A stretch of 64,000 nt of DNA from Methyloceanibacter stevinii (GTDB taxonomy: Bacteria > Pseudomonadota > Alphaproteobacteria > Rhizobiales > Methyloligellaceae): assembly GCF_001723355.1 (NCBI RefSeq), contig NZ_LPWE01000003.1, forward strand, positions 62,001 through 126,000. Reading direction: 5' to 3'. Below, piece after piece: positions 28,732-38,185 of this stretch; within the stretch, counting starts at the first letter, position 1; each line of letters opens with the position of its first letter. Position numbers and translations under genes: made by a program. The notes below the pieces were generated by a model. That model was not told where the DNA came from. It worked only from the letters and a program-made list of their open reading frames with translations, and searched no databases.

Positions 28732-29334
28732 TTAGAAGTTCGTTTCGACCGACTTCCAATCGGGCTTGAAGGCCAGCACCTGCATGCCGTCGGGCAGGGC
28801 GGGGTTGAACACGCGATTGTGCCAGATCGCGGCCTCGTGGTTGGCGTTGCCTTCCTTCACAGCCTTGACCTTGCAGGGGATGCGGAAGGCGTGCCGTCCT
28901 TGAGAAAAATCGAGGATGCACCGGCCGTCCTCGATAAGCATACCGGTAAGCGGCGCGTCGGGCGGTAGTACCGCCAATAGGCGGTCGGTGAACTGCTTCG
29001 TCTCTTGATAGTACTCCGACTGGAGAAAGCGCAGCGCCTTCTCATAGGTCTCGCGCGGGTCTGCCGATTTCTGAACCTGAAAGCGGAAGAAGGCGGTGCT
29101 TTCCTCCGGCTCTTCAGGCGCCAGCAAGACGGTGAGGGCGGAGAGCTGTTCCTTCCCGGAGTCGCTCAACACGCGGGGACACATGCCGCTTGACGGCCGT
29201 CCCCCTTGTTCCCGCATTGCCGTCTTCCTTAACTGACACTGCCACTCCAGGAAACGGTCTCTCAGCTTTCGCGATCCGCTCTTGCCCACGATGATGTACT
29301 GCCTTGATTTATCTAACTGTTGTGCGGTCACCAT
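28732..29334 (-). CDS. Conserved hypothetical protein
   Basis: About 200 residues, not recognised. It begins MVTAQQLDKSRQY. The C-terminal half reads like a small beta-rich domain ('GMLIEDGRCILDFSQGRHAFR', 'VFNPALPDGMQVLAFKPDW'), after a helical middle part. It has no signal peptide or membrane helix. An in-frame ATG at 29355 would add seven residues; neither start has a good ribosome site. Codon use is like its neighbours. Confidence 0.6.
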   Translation of the reverse strand: MVTAQQLDKSRQYIIVGKSGSRKLRDRFLEWQCQLRKTAMREQGGRPSSGMCPRVLSDSGKEQLSALTVLLAPEEPEESTAFFRFQVQKSADPRETYEKALRFLQSEYYQETKQFTDRLLAVLPPDAPLTGMLIEDGRCILDFSQGRHAFRIPCKVKAVKEGNANHEAAIWHNRVFNPALPDGMQVLAFKPDWKSVETNF

Positions 29335-29645
29335 AGCGCGTCTTGGCCGCACCATCAGTCCCGCCGAAGGGGTATTGCAAGGGACTTAGCGCGGCAACGT
29401 GCAGGCGCCAAGTCGATGCGTTTGCATTACGGCGACAGGCCGGTTGCGGCACGGTTTCGACCGCCCATCGCGCCCCTGCCGTCGCCGCGCTGACGCCCTT
29501 AACCCGCCACTAACCATACGAAGTTTTGCCGCCCTTCATCGTTAAGAGACGTTTAGGGGCGGGCTCTATCCTTCGGGGGGTGAGGCCTGGTTTCGTAACG
29601 GGATTTGGGACGAAACCGGCGCTCGATCCATTGAGGGAGTAACTA

Positions 29646-30332
29646 ATGCGTACGGGATTTTACCGGGCGATCGCCTTTTCCGCGGCTCTTGGCATTTGTG
29701 CTACGGCCTCCATGCCTGCCAGCGCGCAGGACTACGGACTGTACGACAGCACGTCGTATTACGGCTCAAGCACGATGGGCTCTGACTCGACGTTCGAGGG
29801 GTGGTGGCTTGGCGCGACGATCGGCGGTTCCACCGTCAGCTACAGCACATCGCCGGGTTCGGTCGATTCCGACGGCTTCGTCGGCGGTGTCATCGGCGGC
29901 TTCAGCTGGCAGCACGGCCCGTTCGTGATTGGCCTCGAGGGCGACTACATGGGCGCCGATATCGAAGGCGGCGGCAGCATCAACAACGGGGTCAATAAAG
30001 CCAAAATCGGTTTCGACAATCTCGCCGATCTGCGCATGCGCTTGGGCTACACCATCACGCCGAACCTGCTGTTGTTCGGCACCTTGGGCGGTGCCTGGGC
30101 CGGCGCCGATGTGTATATGAGCGGTCCCGGCGGCGGTTTTCGCGAAACCTCGTTCACCGGTTGGAGCGCGGGCGGCGGCGCCGAATACGCGTTTCAAAAG
30201 GACTGGAGCCTGCGCCTCGATTATCAGTTCACGGATTTTGGCGAAGAGTCCGTCAAATTCCAGGGCGGCAACAAGCAGACCTTCGATCCGGATTCGAACT
30301 CGTTCCGTGGCTCGGTCATCTATCGCTTCTAG
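29646..30332 (+). CDS. Outer-membrane beta-barrel protein (Omp25/OmpW-like porin family)
   Basis: A 228-residue protein with a signal peptide (cleavage near ASA-QDYG), then alternating beta strands typical of an 8-stranded barrel. It ends with phenylalanine ('FRGSVIYRF'), the usual BAM-recognised C-terminus. The middle has 'GGVIGGFSWQHGPFVIGLEGD', as in rhizobial Omp25/Omp31 proteins. GAGGGAG is just before the ATG. Its 3' end overlaps the convergent RNase T2 gene by 17 bases. Confidence 0.88.
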   Translation: MRTGFYRAIAFSAALGICATASMPASAQDYGLYDSTSYYGSSTMGSDSTFEGWWLGATIGGSTVSYSTSPGSVDSDGFVGGVIGGFSWQHGPFVIGLEGDYMGADIEGGGSINNGVNKAKIGFDNLADLRMRLGYTITPNLLLFGTLGGAWAGADVYMSGPGGGFRETSFTGWSAGGGAEYAFQKDWSLRLDYQFTDFGEESVKFQGGNKQTFDPDSNSFRGSVIYRF

Positions 30333-31017
30333 AAACCGGCACCGTGATGCGTTGAAGCGGGCATAACCGTTTCTGGTCGATGTTCGCCCCGCATGCCTGC
30401 GGCTCCAACTCCGTGCTGAAGCAAATCCGCACGTCGAAGAGATTGCCGCGCCGGCAGCTCACCGCGATCATGTCCGGCTGCATCCAGTCGTTGGCGGCCT
30501 GGAACTCGCTCTCGATCTTCTCGGGCGACAGGAAGAGCTGCGTCTGCGGGTCGTCGAGAGAACCGGGGATCGTGACCTGTTCGTAAGCCTTCCGCGCCTT
30601 GGCGAAGTAGGCGGACGGCGAGAGACCGGTGCATGTGCCGTGGGTCTTGTACTCGTGGATGACGATTTCCTTGTCGGGCATGATGCCCCGCATCTCCTGG
30701 ATCACGTCTGACGAAATCCACGGACGTTCGCCATGGTAGCAGTTTTCCGGCCAGCCGAGATCGTATTGCGGCCATAGGCCGTGCAGGACGAAGTCGGCCT
30801 GCCGGTCTTCGTCGCACTGGTCGTCGCCGCGCTCGTGCCCTTCGGTGAGGCAGTGGGTCGGGGACCAACTCAGAACGAGGGCGTAGTAATCGACGTCGCC
30901 GGGATCGGCGTGGCGGAAGGCGTGCGGTTCGGGGCCGTTGTCGGCGCACGCCGGCGCGATGCCGAGGAGCGACGCCGCCAGGGCGAGGGCGCAGACAGAC
31001 GCGCTACGCCGCGGCAT
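30316..31017 (-). CDS. Secreted ribonuclease T2
   Basis: About 233 residues with a signal peptide (MPRRSASVCALALAASLLG, cut near ACA-DN). The two catalytic segments are present: 'FVLHGLWPQ' (CAS I) and 'IHEYKTHGTC' (CAS II), each with its His, and six or more cysteines for disulfides. It is a periplasmic RNA-degrading enzyme. It overlaps the upstream M20 peptidase gene by 14 bases, so the two are probably co-transcribed. Start 31017 is chosen to give a normal signal peptide; longer frames add arginine-rich sequence. Confidence 0.88.
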   Translation of the reverse strand: MPRRSASVCALALAASLLGIAPACADNGPEPHAFRHADPGDVDYYALVLSWSPTHCLTEGHERGDDQCDEDRQADFVLHGLWPQYDLGWPENCYHGERPWISSDVIQEMRGIMPDKEIVIHEYKTHGTCTGLSPSAYFAKARKAYEQVTIPGSLDDPQTQLFLSPEKIESEFQAANDWMQPDMIAVSCRRGNLFDVRICFSTELEPQACGANIDQKRLCPLQRITVPVSRSDR

Positions 31018-32451
31018 CGGCGGCTCCGAGCGCAGCCAGGATGCGCACCCAGCTCCGCGCCCCCTCCTCGAAACTCGAGAGATTGTATTTCTCGTTCGGC
31101 GAATGAATCGCATCGTCCTCCAAGGCGAAGCCGACCAGCAGCGCGTCCATGCCGAGCCGTGTGCTAAACGCCTCGACGATCGGGATGGAGGCGCCGCAGC
31201 CGACGATCACCGGCGCCTTGCCCCATTCCGCCGCGAGCGCTTGCGCCGTGGCGCGAAAGGCCGGCGCATTGGTATCGAAACCGACGGCCGGTGATCCGCC
31301 TTCGCCCTTGTAAGTGACGTCGACATCGGCGGGCAGGCGCGCCGCGATGTATTGGTGGAGACCTTCGATGACCTTGCTCGGCTCTTGGCCCGGCACGAGC
31401 CGGAAGGAGAACTTCGCCGACGCTTCGGCGGGAATGACGGTCTTGGTGCCGGGGCCCGTGTAACCGCCGAGGATTCCGTTCACCTCGATGGTCGGCCGGC
31501 TCCAGAGCTGTTCGACGACGCTCCGATCCGTTTCGCCGGCGGGCACGCTCAGGCCGACTTCGCCGAGGAAAGCCTCTCCGTCGAAATTGAGCGCACGCCA
31601 GGCGTCGCGTTGTTCAGGCGAGGGCTCCGAAACGCCGTCGTAGAAATTGGGGATCGTGATGCGGCCGTTGTCGTCGTGCAGGCCCGCGATCAGCTCGGCC
31701 AGAACGCGAATGGGATTTTGAGCGGGGCCGCCGTAGATGCCCGAATGCAGATCACGCGAGGGTCCATGCAAGGTGACTTCCGAAAAAGCCAAGCCGCGCA
31801 GGAAAGCCGTGATCGCCGGCGTCTCGGCATCCCATTGGCCCGTATCGCAGACGAGCGCGATGTCGGCCTTGAGAGAGTCTCCATGCGCTTGAAGAAACGG
31901 TTCCAGGCTCGGGCTTCCGGATTCCTCTTCGCCCTCGAGCAGGACCGTGACATCGACGGGCAGGGCGCCGGTCGCGTCCATCCACGCGCGGCATGCCTCG
32001 ACGAAGGTCATGACCTGGCCTTTGTCGTCGGAGGCGCCGCGGGCCACGATGATCTTGCCGTGGGTCGGGTCGTCCACAATCTGCGCATCGAAGGGCGGCG
32101 CGTTCCAGGCCTCCAACGGATCCGGTGGCTGCACGTCGTAGTGACCGTAGAAGAGGACATGCGGGCGCGGCTGTCCGTTCGTTTCGCCGCGCCACCGCGC
32201 CACGACCATAGGCTTGCCGTCGGTCGGCTCGACGCTGGCTTCGAAGCCGATGCCGCGCAACGTCTCTGCGCACCAGCCGGCCGCCTCGAGGCAGGCGTCG
32301 TGATAGGCCGGGTCGGTCGAAATGCTGGGAATGGCCAGGAACGCAGTGAGGCGGGCGAGCGCGTCAGCCCGATCTTTCTCGAGCGTGTCCAGAACGCTGT
32401 CTGCGCAAGGTCCGCCCCGCGTTGCGTCACGCCGTTGTCCTGCACTGTCAT
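31004..32451 (-). CDS. M20-family metallopeptidase/dipeptidase (N-terminus frameshifted)
   Basis: About 482 residues after one base is restored near 32397. Metal-site motifs are 'VLFYGHYDVQP' (His, Asp), 'GASDDKGQV' and 'LLEGEEESGSPSL', with a lid domain and C-terminal 'DAIHSPNEKYNLSSF'. The first ~60 residues lie in another frame: MTVQDNGVTQRG, then 'ALARLTAFLAIPSIS', typical of M20 dipeptidases. It hydrolyses dipeptides or N-acyl amino acids in the cytoplasm. It precedes the RNase T2 gene in the same direction. Confidence 0.9.
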
Positions 32452-32572
32452 GAACTCGCTCGTCTTGTATCTGGCCGTGCTGCGTCGACCGGCCAACAAA
32501 AACCCGCCGTCGACATTAGCGTCCAATGACGCCAGAGTCGCGGCGGGTAAACAACTTCAGGTATTCGGGACG

Positions 32573-32788
32573 TTATTCTCCGAGCTGGACATTGATCGCC
32601 TGGGGTCCCTTGCCCCGGCGGTCCGGCTCCGTCTCGAACGAGACCCGTGCCCCTTCGTCGAGTGCTGGCAGACCGGATCGCTGCAGAGAAGAGATATGCA
32701 AGAACACATCTTTTCCGCCGTCGTCTGGCGTAATAAAGCCGAAGCCTCGCGTGTGATTGAAAAACTTGACCGTACCGGTCTGACGCAT
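32573..32788 (-). CDS. Cold-shock domain protein
   Basis: A 71-residue single CSD protein. RNP1 'RGFGFITPDD' and RNP2 'DVFLHISSL' are intact. Start 32788 (MRQTGTVKFF) has AAAGGAG seven bases upstream; the frame is open further up but without family sequence. It binds single-stranded nucleic acids and acts as an RNA chaperone. Confidence 0.93.
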   Translation of the reverse strand: MRQTGTVKFFNHTRGFGFITPDDGGKDVFLHISSLQRSGLPALDEGARVSFETEPDRRGKGPQAINVQLGE

Positions 32789-33014
32789 GGGAAGCTCCTT
32801 TCCCCCTCCAATAGGTCCCGCGCGCGCGGGAAATATAGGCAAGTCTAGGAAACGGGAAAAGAAACCACGTCACTTCCCACGGAGCGTGAGCGGCCAGCCT
32901 CAACCCTGGTTCGCAGTCTGCCCAATAAAGCGCCTCACTCTAGTTGTGTCTGCTAGTCATGCGCAAGACCCCAAGTTGTTCTTGGGCGAGGCTAGGGCAA
33001 TACAAACGAGGCGT

Positions 33015-33314
33015 TTAGTTGGGGTAGGGCGACTGGTTCGGCGGCCCATTGAGCTCGTAACCACCGGCGCCGTAATCGAAGCCAGGCGCTTCGACGGACG
33101 GCTCGGGCATTTCCGGCGTACCCCAGACATCGCTCAAGGTCCAGGAGGTGCCGCCAATGGCCGGTCCGCGATGGGGCTTCTGCAAGAGGCCGCCGGAGCG
33201 TTCGCTGCGGGCGCCGTTCTGGGCTTCGGCCGTCTCGACCGAAAGGCCAATAGAGGTCGCGACGATCAGGGTCGCGAGGGGGAGCGCTCTGAAGAAAGCC
33301 GCTAGCGTGAGCAT
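33015..33314 (-). CDS. Small secreted protein of unknown function
   Basis: A 99-residue protein with a clear signal peptide (MLTLAAFFRALPLATLIVAT, cut near AEA-QN) and a mature part rich in Gly, Pro and Ser without a recognised domain. GGAGG lies seven bases before the ATG at 33314. It is upstream, and on the same strand, of the cold-shock gene. No cysteines. Confidence 0.65.
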   Translation of the reverse strand: MLTLAAFFRALPLATLIVATSIGLSVETAEAQNGARSERSGGLLQKPHRGPAIGGTSWTLSDVWGTPEMPEPSVEAPGFDYGAGGYELNGPPNQSPYPN

Positions 33315-33600
33315 TTGGGTAGCCTCCGGTCGGGCCGGGCCCGCATGGCCCGACATTCGATTCTCACAGTATTTGGTTCGGGCGTCACTTGCACGCACGA
33401 TCGAAGACAATGCCTTCGAAAACCATTCGAATGGAGAATATGAAGGCTTTTTCGGCCCGTGCCTGTGGCATCCGGGCAACGGTCGGAAATCTTCTGCGTA
33501 TTGCGCGCCGGCCTCTCAACGAAAAGAGGGACGCCCGGTCCTCCCAGGCATCCCTCTCAGCATGTGACCCCGCCTCTTGGCGAGAGATCCGGCCGGCCCG

Positions 33601-33960
33601 CTAGTTCAGGCGGGTCAGGCTCACCTTTGCGGTGCCCGAGCTGATCATGCCGAGCTTCGAGGCGGCAGCTTTGGACACGTCGATGATCCGGCCGCCGGTA
33701 AAGGGGCCGCGGTCATTGATGCGCACGACCACGGAGCGGCCGTTGTGCAGGTTTTTCACGCGCACCTTGGTGCCGAACGGCAGCGAGCGGTGGGCGGCGG
33801 TGAGGGCGTTGGGATTCATGCGCTCGCCACTCGCAGTCATCGAGTGGAGGGCGTACCAAGACGCGTTGCCCACCTGGGCAGCGTTCGCGGCGTTGAGCGG
33901 CAGCAGGAACGCCGCCGAAAGAAGTCCCACCAACAACAGTCTTACGCGCATTTTCAACAT
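33601..33960 (-). CDS. RlpA-like double-psi beta-barrel protein
   Basis: A 119-residue secreted protein: signal peptide to about residue 28, then one RlpA domain ('[20 protein letters not shown]', '[18 protein letters not shown]', 'RINDRGPF'). The Asp and Arg of 'INDRGPF' are kept. There is no lipobox or SPOR domain, so it is a minimal form of the septal lytic transglycosylase family, acting on glycan strands in the periplasm. Confidence 0.9.
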   Translation of the reverse strand: MLKMRVRLLLVGLLSAAFLLPLNAANAAQVGNASWYALHSMTASGERMNPNALTAAHRSLPFGTKVRVKNLHNGRSVVVRINDRGPFTGGRIIDVSKAAASKLGMISSGTAKVSLTRLN

Positions 33961-34411
33961 GCGTTTCTTATCTCCTTCAATCTTGGGAGGGGTTCGAGCT
34001 TGGGGACTCGGTCGTTCGCGAGTCAGCAGTGCTCGTTCTGCGCAGACTGGAATTTATGGAAGAAGGCGGCGGAAAGCTGGCGGCCGCGCGGTCTTTGGAA
34101 GGCCATTTGCTGGCGGCGTGGCCACGCTTTTATCAAATATTACAAAAGCTTATCTTTTTGCGCCAAATTGTGCCAGCGCGATGCCCGAAAGGACTGTGGC
34201 GCGATACCACGGCATGACCACAAGCTTTCGCGGTCGGATGGCCGTTCTTGGCGCCGGCAAGTCTCGACGATATCTGCCGTCAGTTTAGGCTGTCCGAATC
34301 TGTGCCCAAATCATTGACTTACATCACCTAATGCTTGCCCTTTTTAGTCCCTATTGTAACACTCTTATGTACAAACAGATTCCAATGGGGAAAGCCAAGG
34401 ACGCGTGAGAG
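33961..34411. other. AT-richer intergenic region
   Basis: This 451-base stretch between rlpA and the DUF3072 gene holds no reading frame I can support. It has A/T-rich segments at 34130-34160 and 34310-34390 that probably carry the divergent promoters. A TTGACT at 34313 has no well-spaced -10 partner. Confidence 0.4.
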
Positions 34412-34645
34412 ATGGAACAAGAGAAGAGGATGCCTGAAGGTCAGGAAAGTCAGTATATGGCGGGGGACGCCAATGGGCTGGAGCCGATGACCGTGACGCA
34501 GGCAACTTACCTCAAGACACTCGCCGACCAGATGCACGAACCGAAGGCCTTCGAGCAGGGGCTGAGCCGCAGCGAGGCATCCCGGCGCATCGACGTGCTG
34601 CGAGAGAAGATCAGGATTTGGGAACTCCCGCCGCACACCGATTAG
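34412..34645 (+). CDS. DUF3072 domain protein
   Basis: A 77-residue small protein. The second half reads 'PMTVTQATYLKTLADQMHEP' followed by 'LSRSEASRRIDVLREK', the conserved pattern of DUF3072. No function is known for the family. No membrane segment or signal peptide. Confidence 0.75.
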   Translation: MEQEKRMPEGQESQYMAGDANGLEPMTVTQATYLKTLADQMHEPKAFEQGLSRSEASRRIDVLREKIRIWELPPHTD

Positions 34646-34833
34646 CATCGGTTTTCGCGGGGCACGTTCCCACAGGTGGCGGCGCGTATATCACGCGCTC
34701 CCGCTCTGATTTGCCGGACACGGCCTCTATGCGGTCGGGCCATTTTACGATGGCATGACAAGCATTCGCCGATCTGTTCGAACTCATTCCTCTTTGCTTG
34801 ACGGATGCCGTCCGACTGGGTTCAGTGGCGCGC

Positions 34834-36066
34834 ATGTCTACACACCCCCTGACTCGCGTCATTCGATTCTCAGTGCTTGCTGGCCTGTGTGCGGCGGTGC
34901 TGTTCGGTTCCGCTTCGTCTGCGCTCGCGCAGAAGTGCCCCGGCCCCGCAGGCTTCAATAAGTGGCTGCAAGGCTTCAAACAGCAAGCCATAGCGGCAGG
35001 GGTCTCGCCGCAGACCGTGGCCACCGCCCTGAACGGCGTCACATACGATCCGCGGGTCGTCGCGAAAGACCGTGCCCAAGGTGTGTTCGCGCAGGACTAC
35101 CTGACCTTCACCAATCGGATGGTGAACAAGAACCGCCTGGCGTCGGGCCGGGCGCGGCTTCAGAAGTACGCGCCGGTCTTCAAGCGTATCGAACAGCAAT
35201 ACGGCGTGCCCGGCCCCGTGCTGGTGGCCTACTGGGGCCTCGAGACCGACTTCGGCGCCTTCATGGGCAACATGGACAGCATCCGCTCATTGGCGACGCT
35301 GAGTTACGACTGCCGCCGTCCCGAGGAATTTCGCGAGCAGCTGCTGGATGCCTTGAAGGTGCTCGACCGGGGCGACCTTCACCGTTCGCAGATGCGCGGG
35401 CCGACCCACGGTGAGGTGGGGCAGTTCCAGTTCCAGCCCAGCACCTATTACAACTTCGCCGTCGACTACGATGGCGACGGGCGCCGCGACCTCGTCAAGA
35501 GCGTACCGGACTCGCTCGCCTCGGCGGCGAACTACATCGCCTCGAAGGGCTGGCAGGCCGGTCAGCCCTGGCTGGAAGAAGTGATTGTGCCGCAGAACCT
35601 GCCGTGGGATCAGGCCGACGTGACCATCCAGCGGCCGCGGCTGTTCTGGTCCAAATACGGGGTGAAGTATCGCAACGGGCAGCCCGTGCCCGCGGACGCG
35701 ACGCCCGCCTCGCTGCTCCTGCCGATGGGACGCAACGGACCGGCCTTCCTCGCCTATCCCAACTTCATCAATGTCTACCTCGACTGGAACAATTCGCTGG
35801 TCTACTCGACGGCCGCCGGCTACTTCGCCACGCGGCTGGCAGGGGCGCCGCCGCTTCGCACCGGCAACCCCGAACCTTTCAGCGGTGAGGAGAGCAAGCA
35901 GCTGCAGCGGCTGCTCGTGCAGCGCGGCTACGATGTCGGCAAGGTCGACGGCGTGATCGGCGCAGCGACCCGGGATTCGATCCGCGCTATGCAGCTTCAA
36001 TACGGGCTGCCTGCGGACGGCTATCCGAGCCACGCGCTGTTGCGGAAATTGCAGGCCGGCGGCTAG
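34834..36066 (+). CDS. MltB-type lytic murein transglycosylase with peptidoglycan-binding domain
   Basis: About 410 residues. A signal peptide ends near ALA-QKCPG. The GH103 catalytic domain has the acid Glu in 'YWGLETDFGAFMG' and 'GPTHGEVGQFQFQP'. Residues ~350-410 form a PG_binding_1 domain ('LQRLLVQRGYDVGKVDGVIG'). It cleaves glycan strands to 1,6-anhydromuropeptides. There is no lipobox, so it is soluble in the periplasm. It is a paralogue of the shorter gene at 58102. The frame is open to TTG 34798, but ATG 34834 gives a normal signal peptide. Confidence 0.92.
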   Translation: MSTHPLTRVIRFSVLAGLCAAVLFGSASSALAQKCPGPAGFNKWLQGFKQQAIAAGVSPQTVATALNGVTYDPRVVAKDRAQGVFAQDYLTFTNRMVNKNRLASGRARLQKYAPVFKRIEQQYGVPGPVLVAYWGLETDFGAFMGNMDSIRSLATLSYDCRRPEEFREQLLDALKVLDRGDLHRSQMRGPTHGEVGQFQFQPSTYYNFAVDYDGDGRRDLVKSVPDSLASAANYIASKGWQAGQPWLEEVIVPQNLPWDQADVTIQRPRLFWSKYGVKYRNGQPVPADATPASLLLPMGRNGPAFLAYPNFINVYLDWNNSLVYSTAAGYFATRLAGAPPLRTGNPEPFSGEESKQLQRLLVQRGYDVGKVDGVIGAATRDSIRAMQLQYGLPADGYPSHALLRKLQAGG

Positions 36067-36076
36067 GCGCGCACCG

Positions 36077-36096
36077 GCCCGCATTTCTTTGCGGGC
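36077..36096. terminator. Hairpin between convergent mltB and doxX
   Basis: GCCCGCA (36077-36083) pairs with TGCGGGC (36090-36096) over TTTCTT in the 41-base gap between convergent genes. It likely works in both directions, though the U tract is weak. Confidence 0.5.
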
Positions 36097-36107
36097 ACAG
36101 CCCTTCC

Positions 36108-36551
36108 TTACGTCACGCGCCGCCAGATGAGGTGATCGACCGAGATCGCTCCGGGGCCGCGCGCGACGAGGAGGAACAGCAGCGCAAACCACAGGATGTG
36201 ATCGGGCCAGCCCTGCGGATAGACGAAGACCTGAATGACGGCGACCATGCCGATAAAGGCCAGCGCCGTCAGGCGGGTCGCCAGGCCGATCGCCAGCAAA
36301 ACAGCGCCGATGAGCTCCTGGTAGGTGGCGAGATAGGCCAAGACCTCCGGCGGAATGACGGGCACCTTGTATTCCTCCTTGAAGAGGAAGAACGTGGTGC
36401 TCCTCAGCTGGAAGTACTCGTCTACCTTTGTCAGGCCCGAGCGCCAGAACACGGAGGCCACGGACAGACGCGCGATCAGCGCGACCAGGCTGTAGGGGAT
36501 TCCTTCGGCCAAGTTCCGGCCGCTCTTCAGTAAACGGACGAGTGCAGACAT
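36108..36551 (-). CDS. DoxX-family membrane protein
   Basis: A 147-residue protein with four membrane helices. The DoxX pattern is 'LIARLSVASVFWRSGLTKV' in TM1 and 'TYQELIGAVLLAIGLATRLTAL' in the middle. GGGAG is eight bases before the ATG. The family function is loosely tied to quinone or redox chemistry. Confidence 0.88.
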   Translation of the reverse strand: MSALVRLLKSGRNLAEGIPYSLVALIARLSVASVFWRSGLTKVDEYFQLRSTTFFLFKEEYKVPVIPPEVLAYLATYQELIGAVLLAIGLATRLTALAFIGMVAVIQVFVYPQGWPDHILWFALLFLLVARGPGAISVDHLIWRRVT

Positions 36552-36662
36552 TTCGACTCCCTGCTGCCAATTTGATCTGCAGCCAAGCTAGCCGACCTTG
36601 CCGTCACGTAAGGCTCATATCTCCTCACAAGCGCTTGACCGCTGCGCGAGGGAGCGCCCACG

Positions 36663-36691
36663 AAAAAGCCCGGCGCGGAGGCCGAGCTTTT
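36663..36691 (-). terminator. Minus-strand intrinsic terminator
   Basis: On the minus strand AAAAGC-tCGGC pairs with GCCG-gGCTTTTT, ending in a five-T run. It lies about 100 bases downstream of the small lipoprotein gene and is its likely terminator. Confidence 0.55.
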
Positions 36692-36789
36692 CGACGCAAA
36701 ACTTTTGCTTTCCGGTCTCCGGGGACTGTCCACGCGAGTGGGCGCGGACGAGGGGAGGCAAAACCGGGAAGGCTTACGACGACAACAGA

Positions 36790-36909
36790 CTACTTGTACG
36801 GCACGGGGGCCGGGGGAAGCTCCGTGACAACAGCCTGCTGGTGCAAATGGAAACACCCGCCAAGGGCGAGCGTCGCGGTAACGACCGCAAGAGCGATGAT
36901 GGTGCGCAT
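36790..36909 (-). CDS. 39-aa small lipoprotein
   Basis: A short gene with a good ribosome site (AGAGGGAA, eight bases upstream). It encodes MRTIIALAVVTATLALGGC and then about 20 residues ending PPAPVPYK. The lipobox L-G-G-C predicts lipidation at Cys19, leaving a 21-residue tail. A terminator follows. It resembles the entericidin-size lipoproteins of proteobacteria, but I cannot assign a family. Confidence 0.65.
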   Translation of the reverse strand: MRTIIALAVVTATLALGGCFHLHQQAVVTELPPAPVPYK

Positions 36910-37333
36910 AACTGATTCCCTCTACGCGTTGCGTACTCAAATCGGTACGCAACCACTTTCGCTTCATAGGCTTGAAAAAGCGTTAAAGGGGGGATCGGTT
37001 TGGAACGGCCTGTTTTCCGCGGCGTTCCTGGGCCCAATAACCTAGAAGCCCGGCGCGAACGCCAGGCTTCCGGGTCGATAGGCTTCCCCTCGCTTGTGGC
37101 ACGAGGAGTTGGGGGCGAAGAGCCATGTCCTTTTGGATGCGTTCGCTGGATCCTCAAGGACATGCGGCAGGAGACGTCATGGCGCGGCCCATCTCTCCAC
37201 CCAAAGCGAAGATTGGCGCGCCGCACGCAAGCCGGCCTTGCGTTGGATCAAGTGGCAATCGTCCAAACTTGCAATTCAGGTGACCCAATTTTCCTATGGT
37301 ACTATGGACTTTTGCAACATCAGGTTGACGCCT
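36910..37333. other. Gap with a hairpin at 37045-37070
   Basis: A 424-base region between the small lipoprotein and the Shedu-like gene. GAAGCC-c-GGCG (37045-37055) pairs with CGCC-a-GGCTTC (37060-37070) over CGAA. It resembles the terminator at 36663 in its AAGCCCGGCGC half. No gene is supportable here. Confidence 0.4.
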
Positions 37334-38185
37334 ATGACAGAAGAATCTTGGCTGGAAGCTTTCAGTGTGCCTCGACCCAGTCCGACTGAGGGGCTTGCTG
37401 ACGAGTTTGAGAAGTTGTTGAACGATGCAACGTCCGAGGAAGAGATTCAGCGCTTTCTGACCGCCAACCCTTTCATCCTCGCCGAGCAGCTACCCCATTG
37501 CCACCACGTGATTCCAAAGTTCCGTTTTGGTGGAAAGTATGTGTCCGATTATCTACTCCCAGAAATGACTTCCGGTGGGACCTTTTGGACCTTGGTAGAA
37601 CTTGAGCCTGCCAATGCTCAGCTTGTCACGGCGTCTGGCCATCTGGGGGAGAGAGTTAGAGGCGGAGTGCAGCAGGTCAAGGACTGGCGCGATTGGTTGC
37701 TGAACAACCTCGATCACGCCATTAGACCGCGGGACCAAGATGGCCTCGGACTGGACAACATGGCCGGGATTTGGGGTTGGGTCATTGTTGGACGGCGCTC
37801 GATGGTCACGGGTCGATTCAATCAGCTGCGAAAGCAGATATGGGACGATTCGAAAATAACTATCATGACCTACGACCGGGTACTTGAGTGGTACAGGCGG
37901 CGCGAAGAGCACTGGCAAGCATGGGACGCGCAATTGCAGGCTTGGGCTGATTCGAATCAGCGACCGGTGAGCGCTAGTCACGTCCGGTTTGTCTTGAACG
38001 TCCGCGTGCCGGGCTTGCCGGAGCGCGAGCGGGGCTTTGCCCTCCGCAACGGGATCTCGCGGTTGTGCGGTCCCATCTCATCGAGGCTCGGCTTATGCGG
38101 GCGGGAGATGTCGGTCGATGCCGCCGAGCGTTCCAGCTCCGATTGCCGGGCCAGCGGGTCGTTGGCGATGGCGAGCTCCATCTGA
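37334..38185 (+). CDS. Shedu-like (DUF4263) nuclease-domain protein, 3' end uncertain
   Basis: The recognisable part runs from 37334 to about 37970. It has the core '[20 protein letters not shown]', then '[11 protein letters not shown]' and '[15 protein letters not shown]', and '[13 protein letters not shown]', in the order expected for a Shedu/DUF4263 PD-(D/E)XK-like fold. The usual Glu-X-Lys is Glu-Leu-Glu here, so catalysis is uncertain. Codon use is visibly more AT-rich than the neighbours, which suggests transfer. After about 37977 the frame runs antisense through uvrB for 208 bases, so a frameshift near the 3' end or truncation is likely. Shedu proteins act in phage defence. The start (37334 or 37304) lacks a clear ribosome site. 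Confidence 0.6.
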   Translation: MTEESWLEAFSVPRPSPTEGLADEFEKLLNDATSEEEIQRFLTANPFILAEQLPHCHHVIPKFRFGGKYVSDYLLPEMTSGGTFWTLVELEPANAQLVTASGHLGERVRGGVQQVKDWRDWLLNNLDHAIRPRDQDGLGLDNMAGIWGWVIVGRRSMVTGRFNQLRKQIWDDSKITIMTYDRVLEWYRRREEHWQAWDAQLQAWADSNQRPVSASHVRFVLNVRVPGLPERERGFALRNGISRLCGPISSRLGLCGREMSVDAAERSSSDCRASGSLAMASSI

